NCBI GenBank assembly: GCA_963815185.1
Contig: CAWFGC010000004.1
Span: forward strand, 744,001-808,000
Source: SHZL01 sp963815185
Lineage (GTDB): Bacteria > Pseudomonadota > Gammaproteobacteria > Xanthomonadales > SZUA-36
Length of the DNA: 64,000 bases
Reading direction: 5' to 3'
Positions 9,328 through 18,314 of the stretch are shown piece after piece. The notes beneath the pieces were generated by a model that worked only from the letters and a program-made list of their open reading frames with translations, was not told the DNA's origin and searched no databases. Numbering within the stretch: position 1 is the first letter of the stretch; each line of letters begins with the position of its first letter. Both the position numbers and the translations under genes were made by a program.

Positions 9328-10353
9328 TTACCGCCCTGGCGGTTTCACTGTCCTCGATTGTTTACTGTGCGGGAAATAGTCCGCTGGAAGCAAGAGCATT
9401 GTCAAACGGCGTGCGATCCTGACCAACAGATAACGACGCCTCACAAAAAAGAGGCTGAAAGCGAAGTAGCTCCTGACCGTCCAGTGGCGCAATGGACTGG
9501 GATGGTACGTTGCTTTCCAGCGCTCTAACACAGACCGTAAAAGATCCTTCGGGTCATCCTGAGTAAACAGCAGGAACTCGCACTCAACGAAATATTGTCC
9601 TTCCCAAATCGCGTGATAGGGCCTGGTTGCGCGGGCCTTCCTCAGCGCGGCGGTACCTTGCTCCAGGCGGGTCAGCCTGGAGCCCAGCAGTTGCGGATCA
9701 CTGGAATTGGTAATCCTCGATGCGTCAGACCGACGGATGAAAACATCTGGCGCTGCGTCTGGAAACTGCCGGACCTGGAGTCCGCCCAGAAGGGCCCGGA
9801 TGTGAAGATCACTGTCGTCTCCATAGCACAGATCTTCGTTAAAGCCGCCCAGCCGCAAAAACGCTGATCGCCGCCACAAAGGAGATGACACACACCAGGG
9901 TCCGTCTGAGCGCAGAAAGCGGGCCAGATCGTCCCCACCAGGATCTAATTGGTTCCATGGAGTTTTTAGGTCACCCACCCGATCGCAAAATACTTCGACC
10001 GGGAATACCCACAAATCTGAATCGGGTTCACTGCCAACTTGATTCAGACGCCGCTCAAGGCAATAGTCTGCCAGGAGATCATCTGAGTCGAGAAACAGCA
10101 GATAGTCGCCGGTGGCTGCTGCGACACCCTGGTTCCTGCATCTCGAGGGCCCTTTGGGACCATTGTTTCTTCGCAGCACCTGAATCCGATCGCTGGCAAG
10201 AGACTGAACGGCATCCCATTCCGATTCTCCAGAGCCGTCGTCGACAACAATCACTTCCCAGTTTTCATAACGCTGCGATGCCACAGACCGGAGCGCCTGT
10301 TTGAGCAGTTCAGACCGCTCGAAGTGAGGAATAATCACCGAGACCTTGGACAT
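9328..10353 (-). CDS. Family 2 glycosyltransferase
   Basis: A 341-residue GT-A fold transferase. Its N-terminus VSVIIPHFERSELLKQALRS, the nucleotide-binding Asp in VVDDGS and the metal-binding LFLDSDDLL define the GT2 family. It would add a sugar to a surface glycan from a nucleotide-sugar donor at the inner membrane's cytosolic face. The C-terminus holds a hydrophobic, Arg-rich stretch that could be membrane-associating. It is the last of four minus-strand genes (13499 to 9328) that look like a small polysaccharide locus. Confidence 0.88.
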   Translation of the reverse strand: MSKVSVIIPHFERSELLKQALRSVASQRYENWEVIVVDDGSGESEWDAVQSLASDRIQVLRRNNGPKGPSRCRNQGVAAATGDYLLFLDSDDLLADYCLERRLNQVGSEPDSDLWVFPVEVFCDRVGDLKTPWNQLDPGGDDLARFLRSDGPWCVSSPLWRRSAFLRLGGFNEDLCYGDDSDLHIRALLGGLQVRQFPDAAPDVFIRRSDASRITNSSDPQLLGSRLTRLEQGTAALRKARATRPYHAIWEGQYFVECEFLLFTQDDPKDLLRSVLERWKATYHPSPLRHWTVRSYFAFSLFFVRRRYLLVRIARRLTMLLLPADYFPHSKQSRTVKPPGR

Positions 10354-10534
10354 GGAGTATTCGAATCTTCTATCAATATCGAATCAGGGCAAAATGCAAG
10401 CGATGGGCGGCTCGCCTGGGCAATAAGATTCATAGTAAATTGATCGCTGCCAAAGCTCATCGTAAGTCATGCACTTCTGCGCACGACACGTCGGCCCTGG
10501 CTCCGGCGGCGCAACTGCAGGCTCATTTCGTTTT

Positions 10535-11500
10535 TCAGATGCGACTCAAATGAACCCTTATGACCCTCGGCAAGCATCCGTTGAACGAGCCGGGGCTCCA
10601 GTTAGTCCACCGTGATTCCGCGAGTGCCGAAACACATGTCGGCAAGCCCTCCTGCTCAATGGACTCCAGAAATTCACGAGTCAATCCAAATTCTCCATAT
10701 GGAAAAGCAAAAACTTTGTAATCCAGATCAAACCGCAGGGCTATTTCAGCAATACCGGTTTCCAATTGCGCATGTCGCTGTTCAGAATGTATTTGCTCAA
10801 AAAGTGAATGATCGACACTATGAGCCCCAACGGTGAACCCCTGATTGAGCAAGGACTTGACTTGCGATGTAGTCACATAGGGCCGCTCATGACCAAGCCA
10901 TGCGCCAACGTCGATTTCCAGCACCTGTGTCACCGCAGATATCAGATCAGCCTGGGGGATTCGAGCCCTTAATAATTGGCTCAGACTGGATCCGCGCTTG
11001 CTCAAAATACCGTCTACTTCTGCGCGTGCCGCCGGCGTGCAGCGACTCAACTTTTCGGAAATCAATCCTATTATGTCTTCAAAGAATGCCTGCCGGTTAT
11101 CGATGAACGAAGAGCAGAAAAAGAAAGTCGCCGGAATACCCTTGCGCAATAGTATGGGGGCCGCGACATCATGAAGTTCGCGATAGCCGTCATCGAAACT
11201 GAGAAACCAACCCGCAGGCCTTTCTGCGAGGCCGCGCTGCCAGGCCAGCAATTGTCCAAGATCGACCGGCTCGGCAATGCGCAGCAACAGGTCCAGATCC
11301 TGTTCAAATTCGCGAGGTGACTTGATTCGATAACGTCCACCCCACCAGGCAGGATCACTTTCTCTGACGGTGTGGTAGACCGGGCAGAAAAGCGTCGGCC
11401 CTAGCGCCCGTAAATGCTGCCGTAACGTCAGCCATGGCTTTGCCAGCTGCCAGGAAAGGTTGGCTAATCGACGGGTGAGCCTGAAGTTTTGCGCAGACAC
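10535..11500 (-). CDS. Polysaccharide deacetylase (NodB homology), frameshifted at the C-terminus
   Basis: The catalytic region of a carbohydrate esterase 4 protein is clear: CPVYHTV, the metal/catalytic SFDDGY at about residue 103, TFFFCSSFID and VGAHSVDH. Such enzymes remove N- or O-acetyl groups from glycans during assembly or export. After GLPTC the annotated frame loses similarity. The neighbouring frame continues with the family ending (FGTRGITVD, then LEPRLVQRM and further) but also meets a TAA, so at least one indel lies near 10640. The function of the encoded protein may be unaffected up to residue 285. It sits between two glycosyltransferase-type genes. Confidence 0.8.
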   Translation of the reverse strand: MSAQNFRLTRRLANLSWQLAKPWLTLRQHLRALGPTLFCPVYHTVRESDPAWWGGRYRIKSPREFEQDLDLLLRIAEPVDLGQLLAWQRGLAERPAGWFLSFDDGYRELHDVAAPILLRKGIPATFFFCSSFIDNRQAFFEDIIGLISEKLSRCTPAARAEVDGILSKRGSSLSQLLRARIPQADLISAVTQVLEIDVGAWLGHERPYVTTSQVKSLLNQGFTVGAHSVDHSLFEQIHSEQRHAQLETGIAEIALRFDLDYKVFAFPYGEFGLTREFLESIEQEGLPTCVSALAESRWTNWSPGSFNGCLPRVIRVHLSRI

Positions 11501-11517
11501 TCAAGTGCACTCAGAGG

Positions 11518-12311
11518 TCATGGGTCATTAAATCCGAGCATTCGAAGCCCCTTGTTCCAGGCGCGATTCATCAGTGCCGGAATGGGGTAACGCAAGAAGC
11601 GTTTCGCTGTCATTTTCCACGGCAGGTAATCAAGACCCAATTCGCGTTTGACGCACCATGCCCTGAACGGGCCCCAAAGATTGTCCGGTTCCACATACAA
11701 AAATGGCGGCCGAATGCCATAATCGGGCGCGGGCGCCTTTCATAGGATCGGTAGCCAGATTGGTGGTGATGGTGGATTCGTAAGCCGAGCGATGGGTTGA
11801 TAACCCTGTAGCCGGCCTGTTGCAGTTCCCAGGCAATCTTGTTGTCGCAATCATAAACCCCCAGCGGAAAACGGCCTGCGACACCTTCAATTCTTCCGCG
11901 AAATAGCCAGCAGTCCTGACTATCCCCGTGTTCAAAAAGCCGAACGGTTCCATTATCGAGGGCATCCCAGCGCGACAGGGCCATCGCGGTCATTTCCGGC
12001 CATGAAAATTTGTTCAGCACTCGCAGATTATCATCGATGGCGATATCCGTGTTGGCTATGATGGATAGGTCGGATTCGCCAGCGACTTCGTTAATCCAGG
12101 CAAAAAAGTCAGCAAATGTCGGCCTGCTCTCAACAGGACGCACGCACGTGCGGTCATTCAGCAAAGCTGTATCGCGGCTTTCGTCAAGGATGAAAACCTT
12201 CGATATAAAAGAGGAATTGAGGTTTTGCTGTAAACACCATGCGTACTCACTCCGACGATCCGCCAGTTTTTCCTCATACCAGGTTGTGAAGAGACGCACG
12301 ATCAAAGTCAA
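11518..12311 (-). pseudogene. Glycan-cluster protein of unknown family, frameshifted
   Basis: The first frame (12311 to about 11715) begins MTLIVRLFTTWYEEKLADRR and contains SIIANTDIAIDD, a D-containing motif typical of glycosyltransferase-like proteins in capsule and O-antigen loci, followed by an IHHHHQSGYRSY segment. Near 11710 the frame shifts, and the natural ending (YVEPDNLWGPFRAWCVKREL to GFNDP) is read one base over, ending at 11518. Joined, the product would be about 260 residues. I do not recognise the family by name; a role in handling a sugar or glycan is inferred from its neighbours. The frameshift could be a sequencing error. Confidence 0.55.
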
Positions 12312-12473
12312 GACCCTCGATGGTTGTTATTGAAACCTGGCGGCAAACGAGAGTGCATACAGGCCCCCTTTATTATCAGCCAAATATTCAGAGAAACTAT
12401 AAACCGGGATAAGAGGAGGAGTACTTACCAATGAAAATGTGCGGTACAAACGCAACGTCACTGGCTGCGAACT

Positions 12474-13499
12474 TCATTTGTCGACGGGCGCATCCACCGC
12501 ACCTATATATTGGGAAGCGATTTTACGAAGACGCCGCCGCGTTTTTCCGGGTAAGAGCTGTTTAAGAAAGATTTTGAGATACCAAGGTATCGTCATTATC
12601 AACACCTGCGTCAGCGACAACACAAAGAGGCAATAATCGGTGCCGCCTGAAAGTTTATGAATGCCGCGGTTATCGACATAAAATCGCGCCTTGCCTGTAA
12701 CAGGTGGAGAGATTTGAAAATAGCTCCTTTGCTTGCTTCGAATGAAGTGAAAATAGCAAAGCGGGCGCAGCACCAGGAGATCGAACAACTTTCCATGCCA
12801 CCAAACAATCAGGAAATGGCTCCTTCCCGACCACCAAATGATGCAATCCTCGGTCTGAATCTCCTTTTCGAATAAACGCAACTCGCCCTTCTTCGCCATT
12901 GACTTGACCTGATTATCAAAGTCTTTTTCATCAAATACCTCGTATTTTGCACTGCACAGTTTGTCACGATAGCCCGGGCATTGTTGATAAAGCCGCGCCA
13001 GCTCAGATGTATTTCGAACGAGGGTGAAGTGGCCAACCAGAACACGTTTGGATGCAGAAATGATATCGAACGCATCGAGCGTCGTCGAATCAATAAAGGC
13101 TGAGATGTTGCCATAGACGACATCAAGATCCGTGTATCCCCAAAAGGAATAGTCATTCAGATAGTCAGAAAAAAGGTGCCCATAGGTCGGTTTCAGGTCA
13201 CATAGCTTGTATACATAGCCTAAATGAAATGAGGTTCCGGTTTTTCGGGAAACAAGTTCCTCAAGCTGTTCCTTTTCGAGTTGGTGAACAAACACATTCT
13301 TCGGAGTGGCGATCTGGCGATGGCAATTGCTGAAAATACGCCAGTGGAATTGGGGATTCTGTTCGCAGGACAGCAGGAAATAATCAATCCAGTCTGGCCA
13401 TGGCCCGAAATAGACCACGATAAGACATACTGCGGGATTTTCTTGGAGTTCCTGGTTCACAACATGCTCCGGGATAAGCGCGATTGGCGTTGCCCGCAT
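12474..13499 (-). CDS. DUF6625-like putative glycosyltransferase
   Basis: A 341-residue protein with the hallmarks of the DUF6625 group. A hydrophobic strand CLIVVYFGPWPDWIDYFLLS near residue 25 is followed by a long spacer and then FWGYTDLDVVYGNI, where the DLD resembles the metal-binding DxD of GT-A transferases. Such genes are common in polysaccharide clusters. It is the first gene of the four-gene minus-strand glycan group. The C-terminus is basic and hydrophobic (LKIFLKQLLPGKTRRRLRK), suggesting peripheral membrane attachment. The exact sugar and acceptor cannot be told. Confidence 0.65.
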   Translation of the reverse strand: MRATPIALIPEHVVNQELQENPAVCLIVVYFGPWPDWIDYFLLSCEQNPQFHWRIFSNCHRQIATPKNVFVHQLEKEQLEELVSRKTGTSFHLGYVYKLCDLKPTYGHLFSDYLNDYSFWGYTDLDVVYGNISAFIDSTTLDAFDIISASKRVLVGHFTLVRNTSELARLYQQCPGYRDKLCSAKYEVFDEKDFDNQVKSMAKKGELRLFEKEIQTEDCIIWWSGRSHFLIVWWHGKLFDLLVLRPLCYFHFIRSKQRSYFQISPPVTGKARFYVDNRGIHKLSGGTDYCLFVLSLTQVLIMTIPWYLKIFLKQLLPGKTRRRLRKIASQYIGAVDAPVDK

Positions 13500-13589
13500 T
13501 CAGTAAGTCGCTCTTGGCCTCTGTGAGCTGACGATCGCCCACGAGTTTCGAGAATTATCATCGACAGATTATAGTGATCGGTCTGATGA

Positions 13590-14069
13590 TCAACCAATTA
13601 CCCCGAATTGGGTTTGACCAGATGACTGATCCCCAAGCGCTTTCACTGCAGCAATCCAGGGCAGCATGGCGCACTTGATGCGGCTGGGGTAACGCCGCAC
13701 CCCCAGCAGGGCCTGCAGCGCTTGCGGCCCGGCCTCAGCCTGCTCGCTTTTCAGCGCCTGCTGCAGCCAGTCGTGCGTGGTACGTACATAGTCAAGCGAG
13801 TGGCCGGGCGTTTCGGCACATACCAGTGACGCCGAGGCCAGGCAAATGGCGCAGGCGGCGCCATCGAAGGCGGCAGCCTCGATATTGTCCCCACGGACCT
13901 GAAACCGCATGGTTACGCGGTCACCGCACAAGGGGTTGTACTGCTCGTTTTCGTGCGTCGCTTCGATGTCCGCCTGAAAACCCACCGGCTCCACCGAGTG
14001 GCGCATGATGGTTTCGCGATAGAACTCGGCGAGTTCACGCTCATCCGTCGCATCCGCTGGCCCGCTCAC
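13590..14069 (-). CDS. SufU/NifU-type Fe-S cluster scaffold-like protein
   Basis: A 159-residue protein with three conserved cysteines in NifU N-terminal-domain positions: Cys48 (NPLCGD), Cys73 (GAACAICLASAS) and Cys133 (RIKCAMLPW). The preceding Asp (CGD) fits the SufU/IscU pattern. Such proteins accept sulfur or build transient [Fe-S] clusters in the cytosol. It lies 10 bases downstream of the lipoprotein gene at 14080 and is transcribed in the same direction, but no suf/isc genes are visible, so its partner is not in the window. An additional Cys76 is present. Confidence 0.85.
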   Translation of the reverse strand: MSGPADATDERELAEFYRETIMRHSVEPVGFQADIEATHENEQYNPLCGDRVTMRFQVRGDNIEAAAFDGAACAICLASASLVCAETPGHSLDYVRTTHDWLQQALKSEQAEAGPQALQALLGVRRYPSRIKCAMLPWIAAVKALGDQSSGQTQFGVIG

Positions 14070-14079
14070 GGCAATGTCC

Positions 14080-15363
14080 TCATAGCTGCAAATCCAGCCA
14101 CACCAGGCGGTGGTCGGAGACCTCGATCAGTTCATGGCCGGGCTCACCCGGGGCCGGCCAGAATACACCGCAGCCGGTCACGGTCAAATCCCGGTCGGGC
14201 AGCAGATAATCCAGCCGCAGGTTGCCGGTGACCCCATCGTCGAAATCAGCCGTATCGTTGGCGGGATCGCCAAGCTGCTGCTGGTTGACTCCGCCCTGTT
14301 GTTCGGATGCCAGGCGGCCGCCCGCGCTGATCGGGGTGCAATCGTGGTTGATGCGGGGATGGTCGAGCAATTGCGCCACGGCTCCGGCGCGCGAGTCGCC
14401 ATCCAGCGGGTCGGCGTTGAAATCCCCGGCAATGACGAAGCTCTGGTAGGGCGACAAAGCACCCGTGCGGCCGGCATCGTCAATGAGATACAGCGCCGGT
14501 TGCGGCGCCAGGTATAGCGCCCAGAAGCGAATCTCGTCAAAATTGCGCCAGCCGTTACGGTCTTCCGCCCCGTCGAAAACGGGCGGTGTGGGGTGGAACG
14601 CCAGCAGATGCAGGCGCCGCTTGTCGATCCGGATCAGCACATCCCAGTGGCTCTTGGAAGACAGCCGTAGTTGTGGCCAGACCGTGCCGGCATAATAGCT
14701 GCTGCCGTCCGCATTCACGGGCTTGTGGGCTTGCGGCAAATCGGCCCAATGAAATTGCTGAAACGTACGCGACCGTTCCGCATTGACCGGAAATCGCGAC
14801 AGCACCAGCATGCCGTACTGGCCGGGGAAGAGGCCATAGCCCCAGGCATCCGCCGGCTCGCCGGTCGCGCCATTCCCATCCAGGTCCAGGCCGCTGTCGA
14901 TACCGGTGTTGACCGGGGCACGGAACTGGTAGTCATAGCGGATGGGCTCCTGGCCATTCTGGCTTTGGCCCAGATAGTATTGATTGAGCAGCGCTGCCGC
15001 ATCGACTTCGGGGTCATAATCGAATTCATTGAGCAGTACGATATCGGGCCGCACCCGCTGCAGGATTTCCGCCAGTTGCCGCAGCCGTGGATGGCTTTGC
15101 TGCTCCAGGGCCTGGGACAGTTCACCGGCAGCCGACATGCCCATGGCGACATTGAAGGTGGCCAGACGCACACTCGGCCGTGCGCTTTGCTCAGGCGCCG
15201 CTGCGGCCGGCGGTTCCGCCTCGGGGCTGCACGCCGCAAGCAGCGAGGCACACAGGGCCAACGCGGCGAGAGAAAATGCTGCACATGGCCGGCGGCGCAC
15301 CGGCCGTTGTGCCCCGCAGCGTCCCGTTACGGCCTTGCTCACATTCAGATCCTGGCGCCTCAT
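14080..15363 (-). CDS. Lipoprotein of the endonuclease/exonuclease/phosphatase (EEP) family
   Basis: The start at 15363 gives an N-terminus with a twin-Arg-rich region, a hydrophobic stretch (FSLAALALCASLLAAC) and a lipobox cysteine at residue 45, so the product is probably anchored in the envelope. The rest has EEP motifs: ATFNVAMG, VLLNEFD, FHPTP, the catalytic GDFNADP and the terminal SDHRLVW. The family covers phosphodiesterases, DNases and sphingomyelinases; the substrate cannot be chosen here. Length is about 427 residues. It precedes the SufU-like gene by 10 bases. A longer open frame upstream of 15363 runs into the repeat region and is not likely coding. Confidence 0.85.
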   Translation of the reverse strand: MRRQDLNVSKAVTGRCGAQRPVRRRPCAAFSLAALALCASLLAACSPEAEPPAAAAPEQSARPSVRLATFNVAMGMSAAGELSQALEQQSHPRLRQLAEILQRVRPDIVLLNEFDYDPEVDAAALLNQYYLGQSQNGQEPIRYDYQFRAPVNTGIDSGLDLDGNGATGEPADAWGYGLFPGQYGMLVLSRFPVNAERSRTFQQFHWADLPQAHKPVNADGSSYYAGTVWPQLRLSSKSHWDVLIRIDKRRLHLLAFHPTPPVFDGAEDRNGWRNFDEIRFWALYLAPQPALYLIDDAGRTGALSPYQSFVIAGDFNADPLDGDSRAGAVAQLLDHPRINHDCTPISAGGRLASEQQGGVNQQQLGDPANDTADFDDGVTGNLRLDYLLPDRDLTVTGCGVFWPAPGEPGHELIEVSDHRLVWLDLQL

Positions 15364-15411
15364 GGCCGTATGATAACCGACTAACTCAAATAAGCGGAGA
15401 CACAACACTGG

Positions 15412-15443
15412 ATTCCAGGAGTTGGCTGCGCCAATCCTGGAAT
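15412..15443. repeat. REP-like hairpin, copy 1 (ATTCCAGGA type)
   Basis: Imperfect palindrome ATTCCAGGA-g-TTGGC-tgc-GCCAA-TCCTGGAAT followed by GACGCC. The same hairpin returns at 16730-16761, on the other side of the GIY-YIG gene, and variants occur between 16569 and 16792. Confidence 0.85.
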
Positions 15444-15478
15444 GACGCCTCTCAAAAGAATTCGGCGCCCCCACCCGC

Positions 15479-16078
15479 ATTCCAGACTACCGCGTGACTG
15501 ACGTTCCAGACTACTGCGTGGCTGACATCATTCCAGACTACCGCGTGACCGACATCATTCCAGACTACCGCGTGACCGACATCATTCCAGACTATCGCGT
15601 GACTGACGTTCCAGACTACTGCGTGGCTGACATCATTCCAGACTATCGCGTGACCGACATCATTCCAGACTATCGCGTGACTGACGTTCCAGACTACTGC
15701 GTGGCTGACATCATTCCAGACTACCGCGTGACCGACATCATTCCAGACTATCGCGTGACTGACGTTCCAGACTACTGCGTGGCTGACATCATTCCAGACT
15801 ATCGCGTGACCGACATCATTCCAGACTATCGCGTGACTGACGTTCCAGACTACTGCGTGGCTGACATCATTCCAGACTACCGCGTGACCGACATCATTCC
15901 AGACTATCGCGTGACTGACGTTCCAGACTACTGCGTGGCTGACATCATTCCAGACTACCGCGTGACCGACATCATTCCAGACTACCGCGTGACCGACATC
16001 ATTCCAGACTATCGCGTGACTGACGTTCCAGACTACTGCGTGACCGACGTCATCCTGGACTACCGCTCGACTGACGTC
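15479..16078. repeat. 600-bp composite tandem repeat (27+27+24 bp units)
   Basis: About 23 contiguous units starting (A/G)TTCCAGACTA(C/T)YGCGTG. Three unit types recur in order: A (GTTCCAGACTACTGCGTGG..., 27 bp), B (ATTCCAGACTA..., ending GACATC, 27 bp) and C (24 bp, ending TGAC). The usual block A-B-C is 78 bp; the first and last full blocks are A-B-B-C. All unit lengths are multiples of 3, so a frame stays open across the array and into the GIY-YIG gene, spelling VPDYCVADIIPDYRVTD repeats, but nothing else indicates translation. Each unit resembles the left arm of the hairpin at 16079. Confidence 0.92.
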
Positions 16079-16108
16079 ATTCCAGACTGCCGCAGGCAGG
16101 TCTGGAAT
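16079..16108. repeat. REP-like hairpin, copy 2 (ATTCCAGAC type)
   Basis: ATTCCAGAC-TGCC-gca-GGCA-g-GTCTGGAAT closes the tandem array. Its left arm has the same sequence as the tandem units, so the array probably grew from half-hairpins. Confidence 0.85.
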
Positions 16109-16195
16109 CCAGACTCTTCGACACGGCCAATTCCTACATCACATCAAATATTTTCTCACTTGGTCAGCTCGCCGGCTTTGCCAAACAATGCTCAG

Positions 16196-16489
16196 ATGCC
16201 GAAACACCCGTGCGTTTACATCATGGCCAGCCGACGCAATGGCACAATCTATGTCGGTGTTACAGCCAACATTCAGCGCCGCACCTGGCAGCATCGTGAG
16301 GGTGTGATAGAAGGATTTACCAAGAAGTACGGCGTGAAACAACTGGTGTTTTACGAATTTATTGACAATCTGCCAAACGCGATCAAACGGGAAAAGCAAA
16401 TCAAATCCTGGAGCCGAAAGCGGAAACTGGCCTTGATTGAGAGCATCAATCCGAACTGGGGTGACCTGTATTACTCCTTGTTCGATTAG
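16196..16489 (+). CDS. GIY-YIG nuclease domain protein (UPF0213/YhbQ-like)
   Basis: A 97-residue single-domain protein. The GIY-YIG signature appears as VYIMAS...GTIYVGVT, with the catalytic Arg in NIQRRTWQH and the catalytic Glu in AIKREKQIKSW, giving a full set of active-site residues. Length is normal for the UPF0213 group. The ATG at 16196 starts the domain directly; the upstream open frame through the tandem repeat is probably fortuitous. The gene sits between a tandem repeat and hairpin on its left and a cluster of the same hairpins on its right, suggesting that the nuclease and the hairpins form one mobile or co-maintained unit. Confidence 0.9.
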   Translation: MPKHPCVYIMASRRNGTIYVGVTANIQRRTWQHREGVIEGFTKKYGVKQLVFYEFIDNLPNAIKREKQIKSWSRKRKLALIESINPNWGDLYYSLFD

Positions 16490-16568
16490 TAGATCACGAT
16501 AGTGGTAGAAACATGGTTATGTCTCGCGCATTGTTGCCACTGGCGAATGCCTCTGGAAAATTGCCATC

Positions 16569-16792
16569 ATTCCAGACTCCCGTTTGATCGACTTCATTCC
16601 AGCCTGCCACTTCACTGCCGTCATTCCAGACTGCCGCGGCAGTCGGAATCAGGGGCTTGCGGCACGACTGGATCAGGATGGCTGGCCAATCCTGGAATGA
16701 CGCCTCTAATGCGGATTTGCGCCGACTGGATTCCAGGAGTTGGCTGCGCCAATCCTGGAATACGTCAGTCAAGCGGTAAGTCTGGAATGACG
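16569..16792. repeat. Cluster of REP-like hairpins downstream of the GIY-YIG gene
   Basis: Several ATTCCAG-type arms and full hairpins: 16623-16649 (ATTCC-a-GACTGCC-gc-GGCAGTC-GGAAT), a partial one at about 16672-16697, and 16730-16761 (same as copy 1 at 15412). The last arm ends with TCTGGAATGACG near 16790. No gene is supported in 16490-16801; an open frame on the minus strand there is made of repeat arms. Confidence 0.8.
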
Positions 16793-16801
16793 TTTCTCAT
16801 A

Positions 16802-17572
16802 TCAAGTGCTGACGGCCAGGTACCACAATTTTGCCAGCAGGTCGTAGAGTTCGCAGAAGGCGTTGAAACGCTCTGAAGTCTTTGCGTCGACCGGGCCCAG
16901 ACAGGCCTGCAGAAAACCATTGGCCACGGCAGCGGAGAGCCGGTGATGGCGGACCACGATGGCGAGGTCGAACAGGGGGTCGCCCACAGCAGCGTATTCC
17001 CAATCGATCAGCCGCACTGGCTCAAAGCCGATCAGGTTCATGTAGACGAGATCGTTGTGGCACAGCGCGCCGGGATGGCCAGGGGCCAACAACTGCCCGG
17101 CAAGCGCAGTGGCCTGTTGGGCCAGTTCTTCGGCGGCAGCAGTACCGATGTCTGCGGCATAGCGGCGCGCGGCCCGGGCGGGATTGAACGCCGGCGCGGT
17201 GGCAGGCAGCGTGTGCAGCCGCCGCAGCGTTTGCGCCAGCCGTTCCAGAAGGGCGGGATCGTGGATGTTCCGCTCGCTCCACACTTGACCGGGAATGTAA
17301 GCCGTCACCAAAACACCCGCGGCGGGGTCGGCCCAGATCACTTGCGGACCGATCCCGGCTGCCGCAACAGTTTCCAGCACGCCGAGTTCAGCTTGGCGGT
17401 CCAGGCCCAGCTTGCGCACCAGCGGCGTATCGATGCGCACCACCAACTGCTTGCCCTGACCTTCGACCAGCCAACTATCGCTGGCTCCACCGCCGCCCAG
17501 GTTACGCAGCAAGCGGGCATCGGCCAGCCGCGGAATCTGCGCCAGCGCGGATCGCAAATCAGGTTGCTGCAT
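16802..17572 (-). CDS. Aminoglycoside/choline-type phosphotransferase, probable thiamin kinase
   Basis: A 256-residue APH-fold kinase. The nucleotide loop LGGGGASDSW is near residue 25, the catalytic CHNDLVYMNLI (Brenner HxDxxxxN motif) is about residue 180 and the metal-binding IDWEYAA follows. The start at 17572 (MQQPDLRSAL) has GGAGG 7 bases upstream. The fold alone would allow choline, thiamin or other small-molecule kinases. Its place behind a thiamin-type PnuC transporter, a thiamin-binding protein and a TPP-riboswitch-controlled receptor makes thiamin to thiamin monophosphate the best inference. Its 5' end lies within a threefold tandem repeat. Confidence 0.8.
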   Translation of the reverse strand: MQQPDLRSALAQIPRLADARLLRNLGGGGASDSWLVEGQGKQLVVRIDTPLVRKLGLDRQAELGVLETVAAAGIGPQVIWADPAAGVLVTAYIPGQVWSERNIHDPALLERLAQTLRRLHTLPATAPAFNPARAARRYAADIGTAAAEELAQQATALAGQLLAPGHPGALCHNDLVYMNLIGFEPVRLIDWEYAAVGDPLFDLAIVVRHHRLSAAVANGFLQACLGPVDAKTSERFNAFCELYDLLAKLWYLAVST

Positions 17573-17744
17573 CGAAGTGCCTCCGCCATTCATGCAGGCC
17601 CGGAATATGCGCCAAGGCAGCGTGCAGCTCAGGCCGGCGCGCCATCTGGGTGCCTTTTGCCATATTCGCGCAGGCCCGGAATATGCGCCACGGCAACGCA
17701 GAGCTCAGGCCGGCGCGGCATCGAGATGCCTCCGCCATTCCCTC
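17522..17744 (-). repeat. Three imperfect ~75-bp tandem copies across the pnuC/kinase junction
   Basis: Each copy contains GAATGGCGGAGGCA or a variant, then CCTGA, then GCGCATATTCCGGG. The first copy includes the last codons and stop of the transporter, and the third carries the ribosome binding site and first codons of the kinase. The middle copy is more diverged. Confidence 0.75.
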
Positions 17745-18314
17745 AGGCCGATCACGATCAGCACCAGGTAGACCACGAACAACAGCGCGGTCAGGTACAG
17801 GCCGCGGCTTATATACAGGTACACCGACACCGTGTCGATGACGAACCAGTAATGCCAGTTCTGGATGATTTTGCGCGCCACCATCCAGGTGCTGACCATC
17901 GCCCCCCAGGTGGTAAAGGAATCCAGGTAGGGCATGGCCGCGCTGGTGTAATGCCGTCAGCAGGTAACCTGTGATCAGGGTGGCCAGCAGGATCAGGGAC
18001 AGCGGCAGGATGTGGCGGCCCGGCGGCCAGCTACTGACGTTCAGCTCGTGGTCCGGCCCACTGCCATGCGTCCAGCTATACCAGCCATAAACCGCCATCG
18101 CGATATAGAAGATCTGCAAAGCGGATTCCATGTAAAGACCCGCGCGGAACATCAGCACCAGGTAAATGCCGGTGCTGATGAGGGCCGCCAGCCAGCAGGC
18201 GATGTGCTCGCGAATCGCCAGCACCAGGTAGGCCAGCGCCAGCACCACGGCGCTGACTTCCCACAGCGACATGGCTTTTGCCGCGGCGGTGATTTGGGCG
18301 CCGATCTCAATCAA
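17705..18314 (-). pseudogene. pnuC: PnuC family transporter, probable thiamin transporter PnuT, frameshifted
   Basis: A small SWEET-like membrane transporter that takes vitamins across the inner membrane by facilitated diffusion, driven by intracellular phosphorylation. The N-terminal part (VVLALAYLVLAIREHIACWL, then ALQIFYIAMAVYGWYSW) is typical. Near 17940 the frame changes, and the rest (MPYLDSFTTWGAM, VARKIIQNWHYWFVIDTVSV, GLYLTALLF) is read one base over, ending at 17705. The likely start is the TTG at 18314, overlapping the upstream stop, or the ATG at 18272. Being in a TPP-riboswitch operon, it is better called PnuT than a nicotinamide riboside transporter. One indel breaks it; a sequencing error is possible. 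Confidence 0.85.

Noticed and set aside
14671..15384. Open frame opposite the EEP lipoprotein gene
   Set aside because: Shadow in GC-rich coding sequence; no recognisable product.
15479..16078. CRISPR-like periodic repeats
   Set aside because: Units are directly adjacent with no variable spacers, and there are no cas genes; it is a tandem repeat.
15494..16195. Long N-terminal extension of the GIY-YIG protein made of DYRVTDIIP repeats
   Set aside because: The frame is open only because unit lengths are multiples of 3; a normal GIY-YIG start exists at 16196.
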